Positions 1 through 12,213 of a stretch of 64,000 nucleotides of DNA are shown one piece after another. The translations under genes were made by a program, and so were the position numbers. The stretch's first letter is position 1; every line of letters starts with the position of its first letter. The stretch lies in the NCBI GenBank assembly GCA_037179515.1, contig JAXCGZ010007599.1, positions 62,001 to 126,000 on the forward strand. Reading direction: 5' to 3'. Source of the stretch: Halocaridina rubra. Taxonomy: Eukaryota; Arthropoda; Malacostraca; Decapoda; Atyidae. The notes below the pieces were generated by a model. It had not been told where the DNA came from. It worked only from the letters and a program-made list of their open reading frames with translations, and ran no database searches.

Positions 1-853
1 GTACAATGTATTGGGGTCGCACCTACGTGAGCTAGCATATATATTAAAATTTCCAGTAGTTTCATGATTTTATTGATAAAAAAACGTATTTCTTAGCCTA
101 AGAATAATAAAACAGTAAAAAATAGTAAAAAACATACCATGCAAAATACAATACCGCTATCAGCGTTTCGGACAAAGGCTTGCACCATCTTCCATTATCT
201 CGCCTCACTCGTTCAATCTAACTCACATGTGCGCCGTTCACATTGTGCTTATTAATACGCTGTGCTTGTGACTTATTTTCTTCACTTTTTTCAACCTCTG
301 CAATGCCTCCCAAGCATCCTTCATCTTCTAAGGCTTCTGGTAGTGAGCCTAAGCGGCAAAGGAAGATGTTAACCATAACAGATAAGGTGAAACTCTTAGA
401 TATGTCGGCCGCTATTTTGGCCTCAATGAATAACAGCCGTAAAGCTGTTATTGGCTGCGGAATAATTTCCTCTCGAGTCTACAAACGTCATTACAACCTC
501 ATTCACGGTAAGATTACCTATCACGTACATATAAATTTATGTTGCATGCTGTTATTTATAAAGTAAAGGGTGGTTTTTTAACAGTGCAGGGAGGGTTCAT
601 ACAGTAAACGCAAAAATAATTGTAAAATATCTATGTACATGAGTATGTCATATAAATTTACACTTGCATGCTGTTATTTATGAAGTAAAGGGTGGTTTGT
701 TAACTGTACAGGGAGGGTTTATACAGTTTATACAGTGTAAACGTAAAAATAAATTAAAATATCTATGTACATATAGGGTGATCCTACTCCGCGAAATTCC
801 TGTCTCAAGCCGGGTCCCAGAACCGAACCTTCGCGATAATTGAAGGAACACTG
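1..853 (+). mobile_element. Tigger/pogo-type DNA transposon T1, internally deleted, left end outside window
   Basis: The 5' untranslated part (with the 'cctaagaataataaaacagt' block shared by all copies), the start of the transposase, two internal deletions and the 3' untranslated part are visible. The right terminal repeat ends in 'ggaacactg' at 853 and is followed by TA, the expected target dinucleotide. The element is a deletion derivative: nearly all coding sequence is lost while both ends are kept. The 3' part contains two copies of the family's repeat of about 160 bp (near 490 and 645). The left terminal repeat would lie upstream of base 1. Confidence 0.85.
303..442 (+). pseudogene. Tigger transposase remnant of T1 (N-terminus fused to last codons)
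   Basis: It starts with ATG and the family N-terminus MPPKHPSSSKASGSEPKRQR, followed by the first helix of the CENP-B/psq-like helix-turn-helix (MLTITDKVKLLDM). A deletion of about 28 bp then removes the rest of the first helix. A second deletion of roughly 1.6 kb joins '..ggcctcaatgaat' directly to the last codons near 434, compared with T2 and T10. No DDE catalytic domain remains, so it cannot encode an active transposase. Confidence 0.85.
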
Positions 854-879
854 TATACAGGTACTGTACAGTACAGTAT
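854..879. repeat. Target-site duplication of the Jockey/I-like LINE, left copy
   Basis: A 26-bp sequence beginning 'tatacaggtactgtacag' recurs exactly at 3328-3353. The left copy is followed at once by a run of T, which is the poly(A) tail of the minus-strand LINE. The pair therefore looks like the target duplication of a non-LTR insertion. Confidence 0.8.
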
Positions 880-3327
880 TTTTTTTTCTTTATGAGTGTG
901 ATACCAGGACATACAAAAACTGCCCTAATCAATAAAGGACTGGGCACAAGAGAACACCAAGATAAAGGAAAAGAAAAAAGTTAAGTACAAGGCAGAGATG
1001 AGGTAATATCACACAAAGGAAAACAACAGAGAGAAAAAACAGTCAAAGTACAGAGGACCCAGAGATATGGAGGACTAGGCTCTGAGATGATGATAGATCT
1101 GCTTCTTGAAGGAGGATAGGTCATAAGAATTAGGAAAGACAAAGACAGAAAGAGGAAGAGAGTTTTAGAGTCTAGAGGAAAGATGGGGAAGAAGCAGCCG
1201 CTGCACCGACCAATCCGCAAGCTACAAATCTCCACACAGTACGTGTGAGATGAGGCAGTGGGGGAGGGATGCAACTCGCCAACTCATCAGAGCAGTGATG
1301 GAAGAAGTAGCAACAGAAAAGAGAAAGGGAAGATTACCCTACGGCGAAGAGAGAGAGAATCCAGATTAGAAGTCAGAGAAGGATCATTAATGAGTTTGAC
1401 TGCCTTAGATTCAACACTATCAAGGAGATAAGTATAAGAAGAAACACCCCAGATGTGTGAGCAGTATTTTAAGCAGGGACAGATAAGGCCTTTATAAATT
1501 TTAAGTAACTGTAAAGAGGAAAAGTAATGACAGAAACGAAATAAAAACCGCATTTTTTTGGATGAAGATTTAGAAATTTGGATTATGTGATTCCTCCAAG
1601 ACAAGTTAGAGGATATATGGATTCCTAATATGTTGATAGAATTAAAAGGGTAAATTTCGTTAGTTTCGAAGACAATAGGGTTATCAGGAGGAGAAGATAA
1701 AAACACAGCCAGATACTGTCTTGGAGCCATTGAATTTAACTAAATTTTGAGTGCCCCACTCAGATACCCTCAGCAAATCGAGCTGAGAGTAGAAGAAAGA
1801 GTGATACGAGACTGATTATCATAAGAAAAAGTGAAGGGTAGAATCATCAGCAAAGGCATGGAGAAGAGAGGAAGATGGAGATTGTAGATCATTGATGAAG
1901 AGAAGGAACAGAGTAGGTGAAAGAACAGAGCCCTGTGGAACACCACAGGTAACAGAGAAAGGGCTAGATGTCGCACCATCAACAACTACAGATATAAAAT
2001 GGTCAGAATGAACACTGGAAATCTGAGAACAGAAAGAAGGGGTAAACCCATAGACAGGGAGTTTGGCCAACAGAGCCTTGTACTAGACTCTGTCAAAAGC
2101 TTTAGAGATATCAAGGGTGACGACAAAGGATTCCCCATAGTCCTCAAAGAAGATGACCATACATGAGTATGATAGGGAAGGAGGTCACCAATGGATCTTG
2201 CCTTGTGGAAGTCATACTGGTGATTGGAGATAAGTGAGTTAGATTCAAGGCATTTCAGAAAGTGAGTATTGAGCAAATTTTCAAAAACTTTAGCAATAGA
2301 GGAGGTTAGGGCAATAGGTCAGTAGTTTGAAGGAATAGAGTGGTCAAGCTTCTTACAAACAGGTTGAACTAGAGTATGCTTCCAAGATGAAAGATAGATA
2401 CTAGTTGACAGAATGAGGCTAAAAAGACGGCAAAGCACAAGAGCCAGTTCATCTGCAAAGTCCATAAGGAACATTGCAGGGATACCATCGGGACCAGATG
2501 CCCTTTTCATCTTTAGCAAGCGAAGAACCTTATGAACTTTGGGTGAAGAAAGGATAAGGGAGGGCATAGGGTTAGAGAGGGGTAAAGATTGAGGAAGAGG
2601 TGAGATGGAATCGTTTATAGAAGAGTTAGCAGAAAAATAACAGGCAAAGAGTGGCTTTGTCAGTGGGAGAGCAAGCTATAGAACCATCAGAAAAATCAGA
2701 ACAAATGAGAGGGGGAAAGCTTAAGATGCAGAAGTTTTTGGAGAGATTTTTGGCAAAGGACCAGAAGCATTTGTTAGTGGGAGAGGAGTTAAAATCATCA
2801 ACTTTCCTACTTATAAAGGAAGCCTTAGACCTCCGAATCTGAGCAGTACAGCAATTCCTAGCAACAATAAAAGCAGAGTGAGTTAAATCAGAAGGAGAGG
2901 CTTGGCAAGATCGGTGTGCCCGATTCCTGGCCTGGATAGCCATGGAACAGGCACGGTCAAACCAAGGTTTAGGGGGAGAGAATGTTTTTGTAGAAGAGGG
3001 GATGCACGCCTTCATTCCCGAGATCATGGTCTCAGCAGCTTTTAGAGCTACCTGACCAAGGTTGCGCGACCGAAAGCAGTAGTCATCCGATGGGAAGTCA
3101 AAGAGGAAGTTACGTAAATTTTTATGTTGGGTACGCTCAAAGTGCCAGAGGCGGTGCTGAGTAGGAGGGATTTGTGGAGGGGGAGCAAAAATGGAAGAGA
3201 TACATGTACTGTACAGTAAAATAAAACAACGCATACAGTCTGAAAAATATACAAAGCACATAGAAAAATACTTAAACATAATACTAAACTTTAAAATTAA
3301 CATGACTGAATAATATGTACACTATTA
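880..3327 (-). mobile_element. Jockey/I-type non-LTR retrotransposon, 5'-truncated, with poly(A) tail and TSD
   Basis: On the minus strand the segment runs from a pre-RT linker (near 3190) through reverse transcriptase to a 3' untranslated region. It ends in about ten A (T on the plus strand at 880-889). It is bounded by 26-bp perfect direct repeats at 854-879 and 3328-3353. The first endonuclease domain is absent, as expected from 5' truncation. The stretch 3190-3327 has no recognisable coding content. Confidence 0.85.
1287..3190 (-). pseudogene. Reverse transcriptase of Jockey/I-type LINE, multiply frameshifted
   Basis: Reading on the minus strand, the pieces are: 2626-3190, a pre-RT linker (..HRLWHFERTQHKNLRNF.. 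and ..KPWFDRACSMAIQARNRAH..); 2319-2567, the RT N-terminal part (KMKRASGPDGIPAMFL); 1986-2276, fingers; 1819-2070, palm with motif B (CGVPQGSVLSPTLFLLFIND) and motif C FADDS; 1287-1730, thumb and C-terminus (..LDSVESKAVKLINDPSLTS..). The product would copy the element's own RNA at a nicked target. Pieces lie in different frames, so several indels have accumulated. Clade assignment (Jockey or I group) is from motif style only. Confidence 0.85.
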
Positions 3328-3353
3328 TATACAGGTACTGTACAGTACAGTAT
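3328..3353. repeat. Target-site duplication of the Jockey/I-like LINE, right copy
   Basis: Exact match to 854-879. It marks the 5' (right) boundary of the minus-strand LINE. Confidence 0.8.
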
Positions 3354-4382
3354 AATTTTTCAATATAAACCCATACTGTACATAACAATAATAAATAAAT
3401 AAAGCCATTAACTTTATAAATACATATACAGAACAGCTGTGTTTGCTACTCTTATAATATATGGAGCCTTTGTAACAGCTCCATATATTATAGCAGCTAA
3501 GTTTGTATTCGTGTGTATTTTGAATAAAATAGTATTTACAGCTATGTGTTTGGTATTTGTCTTTTTAAAGTCTAATATAAACCTTCAGTATTAGCTTCAG
3601 ACCTCAGGTCAGGTTAAAGGTCATATGGGATAATCTTCTAAATGAGGTCTTAAACAACTGCCAGGAGGATTCACAATGGGATTAGCTTCAGACCTCAGCT
3701 CAAGTGGACGGTCATTTGGCATAATATTCTTGATGAGGTCTTTTAAGATTGTTTTTAATACCTCATTATGAAGATTATGCCAAATGACCGTCCACATGAC
3801 CTGAAGTCTGAAGCTAATCCCATTGTGGATCTTCCTGGCAATCGTATTTACAGCTATATGTTTGGTATTTTTTCTTTTTAAATTCAATATAATTTTTCAA
3901 TATAACCAACTGTAAATAAAAATATAAATAATTAAAGCCATTAACTTGATAAATACGAATACAGCTGTGCATTCGACTGTAAATAAAATTATATTTATAG
4001 CTATGTGTTTAGTATTTTTCCTTTTTTTTCAATATAAACAAATAATGTAAATAAAAAATAAATAAATAAATCCATTAACTTGATAAATACATATACAGAA
4101 CAGCTGTGTTTGCTACTGTTGTAATATATGGAGTCTTTGTAACGGCGCCACATATTATAACAGCTACGTTTGTATTCGTATGTATTTCAAATAAAGTTAT
4201 ATATACCGCTATGTATTTGGTATTTTTTTAAATACAATATAATCCTTCAATATAATCAAATATATAAACAAATAAATAAATAAAGCCATTAACATGATAA
4301 ATATGAATACAGCAGTGATACTAGCTGTTTCTTTACAGTTTTTTTTAAATTTAATATAATCCTTAAATATAACCATATATAT
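3354..4382. repeat. AT-rich block of recurring units with hairpin and foldback
   Basis: No coding region. A unit containing 'ataaagccattaacttgata' and then 'agctatgtgtttggtattt' recurs several times (near 3400, 3540, 3850, 3940, 4000, 4075, 4210 and 4280). It reappears after an interruption near 5385. A short hairpin with 15-bp arms lies at 3453-3467/3478-3492, and a diverged copy lies at about 4115-4160. I recognise no named family. Confidence 0.6.
3659..3840. repeat. Foldback: inverted repeat with about 82-bp arms
   Basis: The left arm 3659-3740 and right arm 3759-3840 are near-perfect reverse complements (for example 'tggacggtcatttggcataa' against 'ttatgccaaatgaccgtcca'), with a loop of about 18 bases. 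A partial third copy of the left arm lies just before it at about 3592-3655. It interrupts one of the AT-rich units. Confidence 0.85.
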
Positions 4383-4509
4383 ACACCCAGTTCTTGGAAT
4401 AGCGAAAATAGGTTCTCAGAAGTGATGCGTAATGTAAAAATCGCATAATGTAACGAGTCATTTTCCATAAGAAACAATGATAATGGGCACAGATACGTTT
4501 TACTTGTAC

Positions 4510-5168
4510 GACTGAATCAGATGAGCTCACCATAACACCTCATACCACTCTCCAACACTCGCTTCCATCCCTAGTGATGAAGATATCGTACAGAAACGCT
4601 GATTATCTAAGTCACATTGATGTAAAATGCAACACAACGAAAGGATAACAAAACATCGTCATTTATGACATTATTTTACTACACATAAAAGGGCAATTTT
4701 ATGCTGTTTATAGTTTAGATAGAGCTCTTTCCTTTTACATCTGGCACCAGCACACGTTAAAGTTGCCAAAAATGAGTAAAACAAAATCGTCCTCTTCACC
4801 CCCTAACCCCTCCCAATCCTGGGTGTACCCTTAAAGGGCGACTGAATCAGATGAGCTCACCACTACACCTCATACCACTCTTCCAACACTTGCTTCCATC
4901 CCTAGTGACGATGTTATCGTATAGAAACGCTGATTATCTAATTCAAATTGATGTAAAATGCAACACAACAAAAGGATATCAAAACATCGTCATTTATGAC
5001 ATTATTTTACTATGAATACTTACATAAAAGGACAATTGTTTTGCTTTTTATAGTTTAGATAGAGCCCTTTCCTTTTACACCTGGCACCAGCACATGTTAA
5101 AGTTGCCAAAAAATCGTCCTTTTCACCCCCTTCCCCCATTCAAACCCAGGTGTCCCCTTAATTCCCAT
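4510..5168. repeat. Tandem duplication, two units of about 330 bp
   Basis: The motif 'actgaatcagatgagctcac' occurs at 4511 and again at 4841. The two units stay similar through 'ctggcaccagcaca.gttaaagttgcc' and the C-rich stretch 'cgtcct.ttcaccccct', so the period is 330 bp. No protein is recognisable. The unit lies in a segment (about 4383-5363) that interrupts the AT-rich repeat block and may itself be an inserted element. Confidence 0.85.
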
Positions 5169-5733
<565 letters not shown>

Positions 5734-5819
5734 GTTATATCACGGTTCCCCTATCGCGAATTCAGTGCATTGCAGTTCGTTTTTGGTGAGTTTTTTTTTC
5801 TGGGAATATGCGAAAATAT

Positions 5820-6420
5820 TAAAATTTTAAAAAATAAAAATTTTCAGTATTGTCATGATTTTATTGAAAAAAAAAAATTCCATTATTTTATTGATAAAAA
5901 GAAATGTATATCCCAGCCTAAGAATAATAAAACAGTAAGAAATAGTAAAAAAAAACATAAATTTGAACATGTAACTCTGCACCAGAGAAAGTACGATACC
6001 GGTATCAGCGTTTCGGAAAACGCAAAGGGTCGCACCTACATGAGCTAGCATATATTGAAATTTCCAGTAGTTTCATGATTTTATTGATAAAAAAACGCAT
6101 TTCTTAGCCTAAGAATAATAAAACCGTAAAAAATAGTAAAAAACATAAATACTCACAGCACTGCACCATGTAAAATACGATACCGGTATCAGCGTTTCGG
6201 AAAACGAAAAGGGTCGCACCTACGTGAGCTAGTACATATTGAAATTTTCATTATTTTATTGATAAAACAAGTATTTCCTAGCCTAAGAATAAAAAAACAG
6301 TATAAATGAATAAAAAACATAAATTTAAACATATAACTCACAGTATTGCCCCATGCAAAATACTGTACAATAGCGTACAATGTACTGGCGTCTTGGTAAA
6401 CGCAAAGGCTTGCACCTACG
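5820..6420 (+). repeat. 5' subterminal tandem repeats of T2 (about 185 bp units)
   Basis: Three diverged units each contain 'cctaagaataataaaacagt' and then 'cagcgtttcggaaaacg', at about 6011, 6195 and 6385. Two of them carry the perfect 12-bp palindrome GATACCGGTATC (5995-6006 and 6179-6190). Similar repeat blocks start T1, T3, T5, T7, T8 and T10. They could be transposase-binding or promoter repeats; that role is inferred. Confidence 0.7.
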
Positions 6421-6661
6421 TAAGATAGTTCATGGAATGTTATTAGATGAAAGGGTGGGAGATGACGAATCACATAATTGTTTTTCTGCATGTTTTGTAT
6501 CATGGGGTCTGATTGGTTATTTGATTGAAGCTTGGTTCTCCCACCATCTTCCATTGTGTCGCCTCACTCGTTTAGTCTAACTCACATGTGCGCCGTTGGC
6601 GTTGTGCTTATTAATACGTTTTGCTTGTGATTTATTTTCTTCACGTATTTCTACCTTTGCA

Positions 6662-8424
6662 ATGCCTCCCAAGCGTCCTTCATCTTCTTAGGCTTCTGGT
6701 AGTGAGCCTAAGTGGCAAAGGAAGATGTTAACCATAACAGATATGGTGAAACTGTTAGATATGCTGAAAGAAGGAAGAAGGTTTGCGGATGTCGGCCGCC
6801 ATTTTGGCCTCAATGAATCTACTGTTCGCTACATAAAAAAGGACGAGGCAAATATCAGGAAAACAGCGACTCTTTCTTTCAGTAAAACAGCGAAGAGGGT
6901 CGTAACACCCCACAATAAAATAATAGTGCGGATGGAATCTGCTTTGGCCCTGTGGATTGCTGATTGCAGAAAGAAGAACATCAGCATAGACAGCAATATC
7001 ATACAAACAAAGGCGAAGAAGCTGTACGAGACATTCGCTGCAAACGAACCCGATGACGACAGTGGCGACCGTGGAGAGTAGGAGAGAGAAGAAGATATCG
7101 ACGACCCACAACCAGGACCCTCCAGCGATTCTTCACCGAGGAAACAATCATTTCTTGCAAGAAAGGGATGGTTCGCCAAATTTCAAAAGCACTTTGGCCT
7201 AAAGAGCATTGCAGTTTATGGCAAAACTGCCTCTGCAGATACAGCTGCAGCAAAAGATTACGTGAACAACGACATCAAGAAAATTATCGCCGAAGGGGAA
7301 TAAGCTCCTGAGCAAATGTTCAACATGGATGAGACTGAGTTATTTTGGAAGAGAATGCCGTCACACACTTTTCTCTTCAAGGAAAAAGCTAAAGCCCCGG
7401 GATTTAAAGCGCACAAAAACCGCGTTACCCTCATAATGTGCGTAAATGCTGCGGGCTTCATGTTAAAGCCTGGGGTTATCTACAAGTCAAAGAACCCTAG
7501 GGCTTTGAAGAATAAAAACAAGAATCTGCTGCCAGTGTATTGGATGCATAATTCTAAGGCCTGGATCACAAAAAGCCTCACATCGGACTGGTTTCGCCAA
7601 CACTTTATCCCTCAGGCCAAAATTTATCTTGTGGAAAAAAGCCTTGAATTTAAAGTCCTTCTTTTGATGGATAATGCTGGTGGCCACGAAACTAATCTCA
7701 AATATGGCGTTGTTCAAGTAGAGTTCCTGCCACCGAATACGACGTCAGTGATTCAGCTACGGATTAAAGAGTTGTTCGTGCGTTCAAGGCCCTCTACACA
7801 CGAAATGCCTTGGTGAACCTGTTTGAAGCCATGGATGCGGACAAAGAATTCTCAGTGAAAACTTACTGGCATAATTACACGATTGCTACATGCCTTCAAA
7901 ATATTCAAAATGCAATCAAAGAGTTGAAGCTGGCCACAATCAATGCCAGCTGGAAGCAGTTGTGGCTCAAAGTAATCTACGACTACAAGGGATTTGCTCC
8001 TGACGAAATCCATAACTCGGCAGTTGCGAAAGCCGTGAAGTTGGCTGCACTGCTAGGAGGAGAAGGATTTAAAGATATGACTCACAAAGACGTGAATGAA
8101 CGGATGGACTGCCACTCGCAGCCTTTGAATGATGAAGACTTGGAAGAAATGACAAAATCAGCAAGCGAAGAAGAGGAAGAAGAAGAACTTGATGAAACGC
8201 ACAAAGAAATTGAAGAACCTGGCTTGACACTCAGACGTCTGGCAGCCATGTATGAACATGTGAAAGCAGTTCAACAACTCTCGCAAGAACATGGCGATAA
8301 TATGGTTTGTTCGGTGACCTTCTGCAATCTTGTGGATGATGCAATGATTCCTCACAAGACCATATTCCAACAGCGACAGCAACTCCCCATTACCATGTTC
8401 TTCGCTCGCAAAAAGCAGCCGTAA
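6662..8424 (+). pseudogene. Tigger-like DDE transposase of T2, broken
   Basis: Homologous along its whole length to the T7 copy. The order is: basic N-terminus, CENP-B/psq-type helix-turn-helix (..GRRFADVGRHFGLNESTVRY..), second DNA-binding domain (..ALALWIADCRKKNIS..), then the DDE domain with FNMDE (first Asp, near 7330) and LLMDNAGGH (second Asp, near 7670). The region of the third Asp is damaged by a frameshift near 7770. Further breaks are a TAG at codon 10, a TAG at 7079, and a TAA near 7302. The acidic C-terminal tail and final TAA at 8422 are intact. Confidence 0.9.
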
Positions 8425-8469
8425 AGCTGTTATTGGCTACGGAATAATATCCTATGGAGTCTACAAACG

Positions 8470-8800
8470 TCATTTCCACCTCATTCACGGTAAGTTTACA
8501 TATCACGTTCATATAAATTTACGCTTGCATGCTGTTATTTATAAAGTAAAGGGCGGTTTTTTAACAGTGCAGGGAGGGTTTATACAGTAAACGTAAAAAC
8601 AATTGTAAAATATCTATGTACATGAGTATGTCATGTCATTACCACCTCATTCACGGTAAGTTTACCTATCACTTTCATAAAATTTTATGCTTGCATGCTG
8701 TTATTTATGAAGTAAAGGGTGGTTTGTTAACAGTACAGTGAGGGTTTATACAGTAAACGTAAAAATAAATGTAAAATACCTATGTACATATAGGATGACC
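8470..8800 (+). repeat. 3' untranslated repeats of T2 (two units, about 160 bp)
   Basis: Each unit starts 'cattcacggtaagttta' and ends 'gggagggtttatacagt', with 'taacagt.cag' between. The unit holds a splice-donor-like GGTAAGT and, about 78 bases on, an acceptor-like T-tract plus AACAG (8490 to 8567 in the first unit). Unit number differs between copies: two here, five in T7. Confidence 0.75.
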
Positions 8801-8865
8801 CTACTTCGCGGAAATTCGCCTATCGCAGTTCCCGGAACCTAACCCCCGAGATAGACGAGGGATCA

Positions 8866-8980
<115 letters not shown>

Positions 8981-9588
8981 GAATCCTCGCTATATCGCGG
9001 TTCATCTTTTGCGAATTCAGTGCATAGCAATTTTTTTTGGCGAGCTTTTTTTTTCTGGGCATACACGAGAATCCACAATATTTGGAAATATTAAAATTTT
9101 CAGTATTTTTATTATTTTATTTAAAAATAAAATCATTATTTTATTCATAAAACAAGTATTTCTCAGCCTAAGAATAATAAAACAGTAAATTATAGTAAAA
9201 AACATAAATTTAAACAAGTTACTCTGCACTATAGAAAGTACGATGCCGGTATCGGCATTTCGAAAAACACAAAGGATCGCATCTATGTGAGCTAGTATAT
9301 ATTAAAATTTCCAGTATCTTCATTATTTTATTGATAAAATAAAGTATTTCCTAATCTAAGAATAATAAAACAGTAAAAAAATAGTAAAAAACATATATTT
9401 CAACATGTAACTCACAGTACTGCACAATGTAAAATCCGATAACGGTATCGGCGTTTTGAAAAAAAAAAAGGGTCGCACCTACATGAGCTAGTACAGGGAT
9501 ACCTCATCTAACGTCGTTAATTGGTTCCAGGAGAGACGACTTAAGTCGAAAAACGACTTAAATCGAATAAGCTTGTCTCTAGGCTAGC

Positions 9589-9957
9589 CTAGATATACAG
9601 ATTTACTGTAGTAGTAGTATAGTTGGGTGGGATATGCCTTTTGCAACGGCTCCCAAGTCTTGGTTTTGCTTTGCTAAATTGTTTGTGCAGTTTTATTATT
9701 TGATTTCTTTTTCTACAAATTCTTTTTATAATTTTTTTTCTTTCTTTGACTTCTTTTTCACTACAATATCTAAATAACAATATATTAGCAATTATTTCAA
9801 TTTTCTTTTCTATATATGGTTGTGCTAAAAAACTATATTCTGTTCTTATTTGTGCATATGCTTCACAAAATAGTAGAAAATGTTCCAGGCTCTCTTCACA
9901 TTGTTCACACATTGGGCAGGTAGTATCTTTATTTTTAAATTTATTTACAGTAAACAA
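9589..9957 (-). pseudogene. LINE reverse transcriptase C-terminal zinc-knuckle fragment
   Basis: The 122-codon minus-strand frame contains CPMCEQCEESLEHFLLFCEA, a Cys-Cys-His-Cys pattern like the zf-RVT domain at the end of many LINE reverse transcriptases. Lys-rich sequence follows (..KERKKIIKRICRKRNQIIK..). No upstream reverse transcriptase motifs are visible, so only the 3' end is present. The parent clade is uncertain. Confidence 0.6.
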
Positions 9958-10219
9958 ACTAATGAACTATTATGCCGTTAGCAACAGGGTTAGCATGTGG
10001 CCAGTGTTGCCAGATAAAGCGTATGTTTTTATTTTCAAATGTATGGTACATTTTAAGATATATATTAATTACAAGATGGTAGTACTGTAATTTAGACAAA
10101 AATGTACTTTATCTTTAAGATGCTTGAAGTAACTTACCAGCTTACATGTATGTTTTTTATATTTATCATTTCTCTCATTTATGTATTCTGGAAACACTGA
10201 CGGTGGCATGAGGACGAGG

Positions 10220-10400
10220 CTGCATACGGTTTGTCACTCTTCCGTATCAGCTGATGCACTTTCACATGCTATTTCCCTAACAATATTATATTAAAAATAA
10301 CTTTGCTGTTTGTTCTTAAAGCTTTTATTCAATTTTCTTCATAATATCCTATTGCATTAAGCGGTAGAAGAGGAGTAGGATGCGGGAGAACGAACCAGTG
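10220..10400. repeat. Copy of the 180-bp satellite unit inside N1
   Basis: Contains 'cttccgtatcagctgatgca', 'ctatttccctaacaatatta' and 'cattaagcggtagaagagg', the same order as the tandem units at 16560-17130. A second partial copy lies at about 11695-11805, on the other side of the CR1 fragment. Confidence 0.75.
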
Positions 10401-10663
10401 CTGCCAGGTCAAGCTGTCAAAAATTCCCTAGATTCGCTTACAAATTTTCCCTATTTGGCTCAAAATATCCCCGTTATAGATACATATATAAGGCTATATA
10501 CATTTCAGTTTCTTAATAATAATGGCTAGTTCTCCAGAATTTCCCTATTTTTTCCCTCTTTCTTTTATGGATATTCCCTAGATTTTAGGTTTAGTGAATT
10601 TTCAAGTTTCTTCCCTGTTTCACTGTATCCACCTGAATTTCCCTAAAACAAGGATATATCCCT

Positions 10664-11687
10664 GTGATTACCTAATTGTGATTACCTAATTGTGTTTACG
10701 GGAAAGAGCCCAAAGCTCGTATCTTCCCGTCTCCTGATCGGTTCCATTTTATACTTAGTGATACTTATCATACCTGTCCTTAAAACTATGGATTGAGATA
10801 GCATTAACTACCTCCTCGCTTAGCCAATTCCAATTATCAACTACTCTTACACTGAAAAAGTATTTCCTTACATCCTGCAAAGAAGTTTTCTTACGAAGCT
10901 TCAAACTATGATCTCTAGTTCTAGAGCCAGCCATATCAAAATATCGATCCCTACCCACTCTATCATAACCAAGAAGGAATTTAAAGAATGTCACCATATC
11001 CCCCCTCACTCTTCTAGCTTCGAGTGATGGTAAGTCTAATTCCCTCAGTCTCTCATCATAACTGAGATTGCGTATTTCTGGCACCAGTTTCGTGGCATGT
11101 CTTTGAACTTTTTCAAGCTTAGCTATGTGCTTTTTCAAATGCGGATTCCAAAAGTGGGCTGCATATTCGAGTTTTGGCCTCACATAGGTTACATAAATAT
11201 TTCTGAACATTTCCTTGTCCATGTGCCTGAAGGCTACCCTTACATTTGATAAGAATGCATATGCTGCCCTTACTATGCCATTTATATGTATTTCTGGAGA
11301 CAAATCTGCCAGTATGTTTACTCCTAGATCTCTCTCATTTTCTGTCTCTTGAAGTTGTACTCCAGCCACCGAGTAGTCAAGCTTGGGCCTTCTTGCACTT
11401 GTACCCATTCTCATTACCTTACATTTTGAAGTATTGAATTTCATTAGCCACTTTTCTGACCACTCATGCAGATTATTTAGATCCTCCTGAAGTTCTCTAC
11501 CATTGTTCTCGTTTTTTACTTTCTTCACAATCTTTGCATCATCTGCAAACATATTCATGAATGAATTTACAGACTCTGGTAGGTCATTTACATATACAAA
11601 GAACAAAAGTGGCCCTAAAACTGAACCCTGTGGAACTCCACTACTAACTATTCTCCATTCAGACACTGAGTGTCTTACTCTAACCCT
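10664..11687 (-). mobile_element. CR1/L2-like LINE copy F, 5'-truncated, inserted in N1
   Basis: It begins on the plus strand with the 3' tail repeat (two 'gtgattacctaatt' units) and the shared 3' end 'gggaaagagcccaaagctcg'. It runs on the minus strand up to motif B of the reverse transcriptase and breaks off at about 11687. It is nearly identical to CR1-A and CR1-D over this stretch. Confidence 0.92.
10755..11687 (-). pseudogene. CR1-like reverse transcriptase, C-terminal part (copy F)
   Basis: One open frame of about 310 codons. It starts just before motif B (SSGVPQGSVLGPLLFFVYVN), includes motif C (MFADDAKI) and the thumb region, and ends at the family stop (..FKDRYDKYH). No start codon or N-terminal domains are present because the copy is 5'-truncated. 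The open frame suggests a fairly recent insertion. Confidence 0.9.
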
Positions 11688-11921
11688 CGGCAAACGTTTT
11701 GCTACTTCCGTATCAGCTGATGCACCCTCACACGCTATTTCCCTGACAATATTATATTAAAAATAACTTTGCTGTTTGTTTTTAATGCTTTTTTTCAATT
11801 AGGTGCCATGGGGGCAAAATAAAAGTTCACAAATGAATGAGAATGAGAGTAGCAGATAAACAGATATATATTGTACCATGCATAAACTAATCAATTCAAA
11901 ACAATAGCGGTTTTGCGGGAA

Positions 11922-12167
11922 TGACGAATGACGACGCCTAACGGTAGATATTGGAACTACTGTATGTATTTTATTAAGATTTTATATGCTTTTATTCTTA
12001 TTTATTGTACAATAACATGATTTTATGTGCTTTTGTTTTTATTTATAGCAATGGGACCCATATCCTCGAACAAACAAAGTCCTTTTCGATAAATGAAAAT
12101 GCCTGCTGCATTCTTATTTTTATTCTTATTCTTATTTGAATTCGTATGCTTATTCTTATTATTATTA

Positions 12168-12213
<46 letters not shown>

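Noticed and set aside
9746..10090. 114-codon plus-strand frame
   Set aside because: It overlaps the antisense LINE zinc-knuckle fragment and has no recognisable motif.
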